9,538 nt of DNA from JBGSYJ01 sp041748075 (lineage in GTDB: Bacteria > Acidobacteriota > Thermoanaerobaculia > Gp7-AA8): assembly GCA_041748075.1 (NCBI GenBank), contig JBGTDX010000138.1, forward strand, positions 1 to 9,538, in the 5' to 3' direction. Positions 1 through 9,106 of this stretch are shown here, in pieces. The number at the start of each line of letters is the position of its first letter. Positions within the stretch are counted from its first letter, which is position 1. Under the pieces are notes generated by a model, which was given only the letters and a program-made list of their open reading frames with translations, ran no database searches and was not told the DNA's origin. The position numbers were made by a program, and so were the translations under genes.

Positions 1-45
1 GAGCTTCAGTCGCTCTGTCTGGACGTCGAGCTCCTCAAGGAATGA
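1..45 (+). CDS. rpoB: RNA polymerase beta subunit, C-terminal end (partial)
   Basis: Only the last 14 codons and a TGA stop are present. They read ELQSLCLDVELLKE, which fits the conserved C-terminal tail of bacterial RpoB (family pattern ELQSLGLNIELL followed by a few acidic or basic residues). The position directly before rpoC on the same strand matches the near-universal rpoB-rpoC order. The 61-nt gap to rpoC shows no terminator-like hairpin, so the two genes are probably co-transcribed. The call rests on a very short peptide, but context makes it close to certain. Confidence 0.93.
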   Translation, partial: ELQSLCLDVELLKE

Positions 46-95
46 TTGCGGAGCATGACGGAAGCCCGAACTCAATGAAATCTGACTCCTGACAC

Positions 96-100
96 GGAGG
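96..100 (+). promoter_or_regulatory. Shine-Dalgarno site for rpoC
   Basis: GGAGG lies 6 nt upstream of a TTG codon at 107-109. This supports TTG as the real rpoC start. The encoded N-terminus (MESFNALF) is where the family begins, and no in-frame ATG occurs until far inside the zinc-binding region. Confidence 0.8.
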
Positions 101-106
101 CGTAAA

Positions 107-4309
<4,203 letters not shown>

Positions 4310-4333
4310 ACATCAACGCAGTGAATCGCAACG

Positions 4334-4362
4334 AAAAGGCGGGCCTCACGGCCCGCCTTTTT
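4334..4362 (+). terminator. Intrinsic terminator after rpoC
   Basis: A perfect 8-bp G+C stem, GGCGGGCC / GGCCCGCC, with a TCAC loop is preceded by AAAA and followed by TTTTT, 24 nt after the rpoC stop. The A-run and T-run can extend the stem, so it could also act on transcripts arriving from the minus strand. This is a classical Rho-independent terminator and marks the end of the rpoBC transcript. Confidence 0.95.
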
Positions 4363-4392
4363 GTTGGCGTGGCCGGAGCTCGAAAGCCTCTT

Positions 4393-4415
4393 CCCCTCTC
4401 CCGGCGGGAGAGGGG
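4393..4415. repeat. REP-like perfect palindrome (10-bp stem, 3-nt loop)
   Basis: CCCCTCTCCC and GGGAGAGGGG are exact reverse complements separated by GGC. Seen directly: a perfect hairpin between the convergent rpoC and membrane-protein genes. Family knowledge: C/T-rich then G/A-rich palindromes of this CCTCTCCC...GGGAGAGG type occur as dispersed intergenic repeats in many GC-rich bacterial genomes. Whether it is repeated here cannot be told from one window. There is no T-run after either arm, so it is not a standard terminator. Confidence 0.7.
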
Positions 4416-4451
4416 GTAGGACACATCGGCTGTGCTGGGATCTCCGCGCGA

Positions 4452-4478
4452 CGGGACGAAGCGCTCGTCTTCGTCCCG
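4452..4478 (-). terminator. Hairpin just downstream of the minus-strand membrane gene
   Basis: CGGGACGAAG and CTTCGTCCCG form a perfect 10-bp stem around a 7-nt loop. In the minus-strand direction the hairpin begins 4 nt after the TGA of the membrane-protein gene. No U-run follows, so it is a weak candidate as an intrinsic terminator and may instead protect the mRNA 3' end or work with Rho. The symmetric stem is certain; its function is inferred. Confidence 0.45.
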
Positions 4479-4482
4479 CTCT

Positions 4483-4950
4483 TCATCCGAGATTCCACGC
4501 CGCGAACAGCAAAAGAAATCCTGCGAGCACGAAGTGGAACATCGTCGGGATCATCCCCCCCTCGTACCACCGGAGGCCGGGATGTCGGCGGAGGCGGATG
4601 GCGAGTCGCACTGCCATCGAGAGTGCGTACAAAACGGCAAATATCAGCACGCCTCTGCCCACGCCGGCCCGCTGCAGTGCGAAGTAGGCGTGATTGCGAG
4701 TGATGTCGAGAGCGATACGCGTCATGAGCACGAGAATCGCAACCTGCACCGGTAGGAGGATTCCGTATGGAATCAGCCCGGAGTACCAGTCCTTCATCGG
4801 CGGCAGCCACCGGGGCTTTGCAAGCAGAACGAGCAGCTGTCCCGCGACGCGAAGGAAAAAGAGGGCGAGCAGGATCCAGAGTCCGCAGACGATCAGCTCA
4901 CGTGCAGCCATCCAGGCAATTTTCTCACGCCTGACCGAACTCCCGGGCAT
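4483..4950 (-). CDS. Uncharacterised four-helix inner membrane protein
   Basis: The product is 155 aa and very hydrophobic, with four likely transmembrane helices near residues 20-43, 60-80, 98-118 and 132-152. The connecting segments are short: a proline/tryptophan-rich loop (LPPMKDWYSGLIPYG, about 49-63), an Arg-rich stretch (RLRRHPGLRWYEGG, about 119-132), and an N-terminal basic region. The helix pattern and well-kept frame show it is a real gene. Its look is that of small conserved membrane proteins of unknown function, and no catalytic motif is visible. The start is uncertain: ATG at 4950 or an internal ATG at 4911 (MAARELIV), neither with a good Shine-Dalgarno sequence. A weak -10-like TATACC lies on the minus strand at 4973-4968. 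The gene is convergent with rpoC, divergent from the kinase remnant, and stands alone as a transcription unit. Confidence 0.8.
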   Translation of the reverse strand: MPGSSVRREKIAWMAARELIVCGLWILLALFFLRVAGQLLVLLAKPRWLPPMKDWYSGLIPYGILLPVQVAILVLMTRIALDITRNHAYFALQRAGVGRGVLIFAVLYALSMAVRLAIRLRRHPGLRWYEGGMIPTMFHFVLAGFLLLFAAWNLG

Positions 4951-4997
4951 CGCGAGGCGCTCACTGAGGTATAGAAATCAGTCTCCCTCTACGTGAT

Positions 4998-5037
4998 CGC
5001 GGGCATCTTTGGCGGCATCTTGCGCGGGCATCTTTGG
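4998..5037. repeat. Short direct repeats with GGCATCTT core
   Basis: The 15-mer CGCGGGCATCTTTGG occurs exactly at 4998-5012 and again at 5023-5037. A third, partial copy of the core GGCATCTT lies between them at 5014-5021. The core spacing is 12-13 nt. The array sits in the 162-nt divergent spacer between the membrane-protein gene and the kinase remnant. It could be an operator-like array or a dispersed-repeat fragment; the sequence alone does not decide. Confidence 0.55.
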
Positions 5038-5112
5038 GGTCGAAGCCTCATGAAATCATCCCCGTTAGGCTCAGGGACTGGGTGTAAAATCCGCTCCGAG
5101 GTCCCCGTCGTC

Positions 5113-6532
5113 ATGGACATCCCTGTCGGTACGCGCATCGGGCCATACGAGATCCTCTCGCAGCTCGGTACGCGGAATGGGGGAAGTCTATAAAGCGCGC
5201 GATTCCCGTCTCGGCCGGATCGTCGCGCTCAAGCGCATCCGTCCGGAGCTTCTCGACGAGCATAGCCGGGCCCGGTTCGATCGTGAAGCCCGAGTGATCG
5301 CCGCGCTCAATCATCCGAACATCTGCACGCTCTACGATCAGATCGAGCACGACGGCGACACTTTCCTGGTGATGGAGTATCTCGAGGGCGAGACACTGGC
5401 GGATCGGTTGCTCCGCGGAGCTTTGCCAGTCGACGAACTGCTCGGTTACGCCTCCGAGGTCGCCGACGCGCTGGATCGAGCGCATCGAAGAGGCATCATC
5501 CACCGTGATCTGAAGCCCGGAAACATCATCCTCACGCAGTCGGGAGCCAAGCTCCTCGATTTCGGCGTGGCTCGTCGAACTGTTATCGCTTCGGCTGACA
5601 ACACCGAGATTCAAGGGCTCACTGCCGAAGGCCACATCGTTGGAACGGTTGCGTACATGGCGCCGGAACAGCTGCGGGGCTTCGACGCCGACGCGCGCAC
5701 CGATCTGTTCGCGTTTGGCGCAATCCTCTACGAGGGTCTGACACGCGCACGCGCCGTCGGTGCGAGCTCAGGCAAGTTGCCGTCGGCCTCCGATCTGCGC
5801 CCCGATGCACCTGCTGAGCTGGTGCGGCTGATCGAACGCTGCCTTGCAGAAAAGCCAGACGATCGGTGGCAAAGCGCGCACGATGTAAAGCTGCAGTTAC
5901 GGGAGATCGAGCAGTCGTCAATGCACGGCACGCCGGTCCTGCTCCCGCCACAGGCTCGACGCCGGCGCCGTGTGATCGTTCCTGTGGCCATTGCTTTGAC
6001 CATCGCGGCGGCCGTTGGCGCGATGGTCATCAAGAGACAGAGCGCCGCACCCATTCAGTCTCTGGCGATTCTTCCGCTTCACAACGCCACCGGGACCGCG
6101 GACGCGGCGTACCTCGGCGATGGCATCTCCGACAGCATCATCAGCAATCTCTCTCAACTGCCGGCGCTTCGAGTCGTTCCCCGCTCGCTCACGATACGGT
6201 TCAAAGGCCGATCCCCCGACCCACTCGAAGTCTCACGGAATCTCAAAGCGCGCGCAATTCTCACCGGAGATGTCGTCGAGCGCGGCGACATGATTGCCAT
6301 CACGGTCGAGTTGTTCGACGCCGAGGAGAACAATCAGCGCAGAAGGCGTGCGAGTACGTTGCGCAGACGATTCCCGCGAACGGCAGCTGATCTGCCCTTT
6401 CGGGCAACGCAAGCTAGTGGGGCAATCGCCACAGCTGCGATGGAGTGTGCGCTACGCGGTGATTCGCAAGGGGACCGTTTTGCGAAGGCAGGTTGCCAGT
6501 CGCGTTTCATTTGCGTAGCATCGCGCGCATGA
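5113..6532 (+). pseudogene. Membrane Ser/Thr protein kinase with FlgO/TolB-like domain, frameshifted and decaying
   Basis: The natural start is ATG at 5113, giving MDIPVGTRIGPYEILSQLG, the usual N-terminus of Hanks-type kinases of the Acidobacteriota kind. A stop at 5191 ends that frame. The kinase continues in the frame beginning at ATG 5177 (MGEVYKARDSRLGR). The expected G-A-G-G-M-G-E-V-Y glycine loop has 7 nt between its first Gly codon and the ATG where 9 are expected, so about 2 nt seem lost. In the 5177 frame the landmarks are VALK Lys19, HRDLKPGN with Asp111, DFG 128-130, APE 162-164, and TDLFAFG with Asp176. The segment after LYEGLT looks about a dozen residues short. A transmembrane helix lies near 265-285, then a FlgO/TolB-like domain (SLAILPLHNATG...) from about 294 to 387. 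Homology stops at about 6337; the open frame continues to 6532 as Arg-rich sequence overlapping the symporter start. A weak -10 (TAAAAT, 5085-5090) and GAGG at 5098-5101 precede the ATG. Translation from 5177 would lack strand beta-1. A sequencing error is the main alternative. Confidence 0.8.
6493..6521 (+). promoter_or_regulatory. Candidate sigma-70-type promoter for a leaderless symporter mRNA
   Basis: TTGCCA at 6493-6498 and TAGCAT at 6516-6521 are separated by 17 nt, matching the housekeeping consensus at 5 of 6 and 4 of 6 positions. Transcription would start about 7 nt past the -10 box, at or next to the A of the ATG at 6529. No Shine-Dalgarno sequence lies before that ATG, which is consistent with leaderless translation. 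This is inference from two short motifs. Confidence 0.4.
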
Positions 6533-7830
6533 CGGACAAGCCGTGGTACCGGAAGCTGCACTGGCAGATTCTTTTCGCGATGGTGCTCGGAGTGGCGGCA
6601 GGCTCGATCGGCGGCGAGGCGTTCGCTGAAAAGGTCGGGTGGATGGGGACCCTGTTCCTCCGTCTGCTCCGGATGATCATCGTCCCCCTGGTGGTGAGCT
6701 CGATCATCAGCGGGGTCGCGTCGCTCGGTACCGGAGGCGGTCTGGCCCGTCTGTTCGGGAAGACTTTCGGCTACTACCTGCTCTCCAGCCTGCTCGCGGT
6801 TCTGGCGGGTCTGCTGTTCGTCAATCTGATCCAGCCCGGCAAGGGTGCCGACTTCACCGGTCTTCAGGCGGCGACGCTTCCCGAAGACCTCCGCACGCCA
6901 TCGTCGGTCGTCGAGCTGATTCTCGACATCGTGCCGCAGAACGTGGTTTCCGCCATGGCAACCGGCGACATGCTCGCGGTGATTTTCTTCAGCATTCTCT
7001 TCGGGCTCACGATCAGCACCCTGCCGGACGAGTCGCGCCTCAGACTGCATGGATTTTTCGAGGCGGCATTCCAGGCCATGATGAAGCTGACCGGCTTCAT
7101 TCTGGTGATTGCTCCCATCGGTGTTTTCGCGCTGATGACCCGGGCGATCGCCTCGTTCGGGCTCGGCGCGTTCAAGGCGATGGGTCTGTACATGGCGACC
7201 GTGACGGTGGGATTGACGGTCCATCTTTTCCTGACCCTCCCGATCCTGCTGCTGCTGCTCGCGAGGATCCGGCCGTGGATTCACTTCCGCAACATGCTCG
7301 AGCCGCTTGCGCTGGCGTTCTCGACCAGTTCCTCCGCGGCGACTCTGCCGGTGACCCTGAGCACGGTGGAGAAGCGCGTAGGCGTGTCCAATCGGGTCTC
7401 CTCTTTCGTCCTGCCGATGGGTGCCACGATCAATATGGATGGCACCGCTCTCTACGAGTGTGCGGGCGTGCTGTTCATCGCACAGGCGCTCGGAATCGAG
7501 CTGACGTTCACGCAGCAGGCTGTCGTGGTGCTGACCGCGCTGCTCGCGTCGATTGGAGCGGCGGCTGTCCCCTCGGCGGGACTCGTGATCATCTTCATCG
7601 TCCTCGAGTCGGTCGGTCTCCGCGGGCCGCAGGTCGATCTGCTCGTCGGATTCATGCTCGCCGTAGACCGCCCGCTCGACATGTACCGAACGGCAGTCAA
7701 CGTTTACTCGGACTCCTGCGGCGCCGCGATCATCGCCCGTTCTGAAGGCGAGCTGACGGTCGATGCGGAGGTTCGGACCTACGACGCCAGCCCGGCGGCC
7801 GGTCCGACCGTTCCTGAAAATCCTGATTAA
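6529..7830 (+). CDS. Dicarboxylate/amino acid:cation symporter (DAACS family), probably acidic amino acids
   Basis: Secondary transporter of the sodium:dicarboxylate symporter family (GltP/GltPh/DctA), which brings acidic amino acids or C4-dicarboxylates into the cell with Na+ or H+. The protein is 433 aa from ATG 6529, a normal family length; an upstream in-frame start at 6493 would add 12 residues not typical of the family. Visible motifs are TM3 FLRLLRMIIVPLVVSS (about 43-58), the serine-rich hairpin HP1 STSSSAATLPVT (265-276), TM7 NMDGTA (302-307), HP2 GAAAVPSAG (343-351), and TM8 DRPLDMYRTAVNVYSD (380-395). In TM8, Asp384, Arg387, Thr388, Asn391 and Asp395 align with GltPh Asp394, Arg397, Thr398, Asn401 and Asp405. 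The Arg at that site suggests acidic amino acids such as glutamate or aspartate over simple C4-dicarboxylates (inference). The usual Gly before the last Asp is Ser here. No Shine-Dalgarno sequence is visible. It overlaps the open end of the kinase remnant by 4 nt (ATGA), which is probably accidental. Confidence 0.95.
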   Translation: MTDKPWYRKLHWQILFAMVLGVAAGSIGGEAFAEKVGWMGTLFLRLLRMIIVPLVVSSIISGVASLGTGGGLARLFGKTFGYYLLSSLLAVLAGLLFVNLIQPGKGADFTGLQAATLPEDLRTPSSVVELILDIVPQNVVSAMATGDMLAVIFFSILFGLTISTLPDESRLRLHGFFEAAFQAMMKLTGFILVIAPIGVFALMTRAIASFGLGAFKAMGLYMATVTVGLTVHLFLTLPILLLLLARIRPWIHFRNMLEPLALAFSTSSSAATLPVTLSTVEKRVGVSNRVSSFVLPMGATINMDGTALYECAGVLFIAQALGIELTFTQQAVVVLTALLASIGAAAVPSAGLVIIFIVLESVGLRGPQVDLLVGFMLAVDRPLDMYRTAVNVYSDSCGAAIIARSEGELTVDAEVRTYDASPAAGPTVPENPD

Positions 7831-7940
7831 CAGTGCCGGCAGGGCGGACGGAAGATTCCGCATGCTTCCCCGGAAGGCAGTAGTCGCAGCATCCGGTATC
7901 GGCTACCATGGATCTCCGCACTGCGGAATAGAACTCTGTG

Positions 7941-7950
7941 AGGAGGAGGT
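7941..7950 (+). promoter_or_regulatory. Strong Shine-Dalgarno site for the lysine-rich microprotein
   Basis: AGGAGGAGGT is the strongest ribosome binding sequence in the window. AGGAGG ends 8 nt before, and the overlapping GGAGGT ends 4 nt before, the ATG at 7955. It fixes the start of the small gene and argues for high translation. Confidence 0.85.
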
Positions 7951-7954
7951 CACC

Positions 7955-8035
7955 ATGGCCAAAGGGAACAACAGCCGGAAGAAAGAAACCAAGAAGCCGA
8001 AGAAGGACAAGGACAAGGACAAGAAGAAGAAATAG
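7955..8035 (+). CDS. Lysine-rich microprotein, 26 aa
   Basis: The encoded peptide begins MAKGNNSRKKETKKPKK and ends in an Asp/Lys repeat (KDKDKDKKKK). Of 26 residues, 13 are Lys and the predicted charge is strongly positive. There is no signal peptide, membrane segment or cysteine. The start is fixed by AGGAGGAGGT at 7941-7950. The frame is open further upstream, but that part has no ribosome site and covers the intergenic region. Short MAKG-N/Q-type lysine-rich proteins recur in bacterial annotations from memory, always without a function; a role in nucleic acid or ribosome binding is plausible from charge only. It lies 124 nt after the symporter, and its TAG ends 9 nt before the TTG of the next gene, so it may be translationally coupled to that oxidoreductase. 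The 3' half contains three exact AAGGAC hexamers at 8003-8020. It could alternatively act as a leader that feeds ribosomes to the downstream gene. Confidence 0.72.
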   Translation: MAKGNNSRKKETKKPKKDKDKDKKKK

Positions 8036-8044
8036 GTCCGCCGG

Positions 8045-9106
8045 TTGCGTATCGCCATCTGCGGGCTCGGCGCCGCCGCCCGCAACATTCACATTCCCGC
8101 GTATCGACGGGTAAGCGGCGTGCAACTCGTGTCCGGCTGCGATCCGGATCCGAAGGCGCGGGAGGCGGTGAAGAAGGACGTTCCCGCGCTCTTCGACGAC
8201 CTGGAGCTCATGCTGCGGGAGGTGCGGCCCGACGCCGTTTCGATCTGCACCCCTCCCGCGCTTCATCACCGGCAGATTCTGCAGGTTCTCGAACAGGGCT
8301 CCCACGTCTTCGCGGAGAAGCCGCTCTGCGAGTCTCTGGAACAAGCCGACGAGATCATCGAAGCAGCAGACCGCGCAGGGAAACGGGTAGTGGTTAATAC
8401 CCAGTTCCCGGCGATGAGCATCTACCGAGAATCGAAGAGACGGATCGGAGGTCCCGAGTTCGGCCGCCTTCTCTTTGTTCATGCATGGCAGACGTTCAAT
8501 CCAACTGCACAGACAGAGGCAGGCTGGCGGGGAGAGCTGCGACGCCGCGTCTGCTTCGAGTTCGGCATTCACGTGTTCGAGCTCGTGCGGTTCTTCTTCG
8601 ATGCGGAGCCGGTGAGCCTGTTCGCGCACATGCCTTCGCCTCCAGGCTCCACGAGCGACGTGTTGAACACGATCGCGCTCGAATTCGAAGACGGCCGCGC
8701 CGCTACGGTTGTGCTCGACCGTCTGAACAAGGGGCAGGAGCGATACCTCGAGTTGCGCCTGGACGGTGAAAGAGCAACGATCCAGACCTCGATCGGAGGT
8801 TCTCTCGAGGTTCGCGCCGGCATCGATCCCCGGCGGCGACGACCGTTCCTCCGCGTCGATGCCGCCGGTGGCGGAACCGCATACCTGCAGCAGGGATCCC
8901 GCTCCACGCTCATCGCGCGTGAAGGCCTTCATCCCTTCGTCGTTGCTACGGCGCGCCAGTTCGAGGAGTTCGTAGAGGAAGTGTCCACGGGCAAGGCTTG
9001 CCGCGCGACGGCTGCCGGGCATCGGAAGACACTAGCCCTCGTGCTCGCGTCGTATCGATCGGCCGAGAGGATGGAAGTCGTGGATCTCGGGAAGACGAAT
9101 GGGTGA
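8045..9106 (+). CDS. Gfo/Idh/MocA-family NAD(P)-dependent oxidoreductase
   Basis: Cytoplasmic dehydrogenase of the glucose-fructose oxidoreductase/inositol dehydrogenase/MocA family, 353 aa, typical length. The N-terminal Rossmann fold starts at once with IAICGLGAAARN (3-14), including the GxGxxxR dinucleotide loop. The second strand ends GCDPDPKA (31-38). SICTPPALHH (66-75) and the signature AEKPLCESL (90-98, EKP at 91-93) follow. The C-terminal substrate domain carries FEFGIHVFEL (171-180) with His176 where the family has GxHxxD; the Asp is replaced by Glu179. The substrate is not predictable; relatives act on sugars, inositols and nucleotide-sugars. TTG at 8045 is chosen because the Rossmann strand begins there, no ATG precedes it in frame, and AGGT (8034-8037) lies 7 nt upstream, overlapping the stop of the microprotein gene. 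It probably forms an operon with the microprotein gene upstream and the paralogue downstream, whose ATG lies inside this gene's last codons. Confidence 0.92.
   Translation: MRIAICGLGAAARNIHIPAYRRVSGVQLVSGCDPDPKAREAVKKDVPALFDDLELMLREVRPDAVSICTPPALHHRQILQVLEQGSHVFAEKPLCESLEQADEIIEAADRAGKRVVVNTQFPAMSIYRESKRRIGGPEFGRLLFVHAWQTFNPTAQTEAGWRGELRRRVCFEFGIHVFELVRFFFDAEPVSLFAHMPSPPGSTSDVLNTIALEFEDGRAATVVLDRLNKGQERYLELRLDGERATIQTSIGGSLEVRAGIDPRRRRPFLRVDAAGGGTAYLQQGSRSTLIAREGLHPFVVATARQFEEFVEEVSTGKACRATAAGHRKTLALVLASYRSAERMEVVDLGKTNG

Noticed and set aside
4346..4810. Open frames on both strands across the palindrome at 4393-4415
   Set aside because: They contain the artificial SPAGRGEE/LSRRERGRG-type peptides produced when such palindromic repeats are translated, and they conflict with the membrane-protein gene.
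5161..5193. Programmed ribosomal frameshift in the kinase
   Set aside because: No slippery heptamer, rare-codon stall or internal Shine-Dalgarno sequence at the junction, and the residues around it no longer encode a glycine loop in any shifted reading.
6526..6532. ATGA overlap as translational coupling between kinase and symporter
   Set aside because: The last part of the kinase frame is non-homologous sequence of a decaying gene, so the overlap is probably chance; a promoter just upstream explains the symporter better.
6334..7863. Minus-strand open frame (509 codons) opposite the symporter
   Set aside because: Translation is charged low-complexity sequence (Arg, Glu, His, Gln), the mirror of a hydrophobic transporter in GC-rich DNA.
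7831..7940. Small inverted repeats after the symporter (CGGAA/TTCCG, CTTCC/GGAAG, TCCGC/GCGGA)
   Set aside because: Stems of 5 bp with no T-run; too weak to call a terminator or operator.
7730..9022. Minus-strand open frame (430 codons) opposite the microprotein and first oxidoreductase
   Set aside because: The opposite strand has a full Rossmann-type dehydrogenase with motifs; this frame has none.
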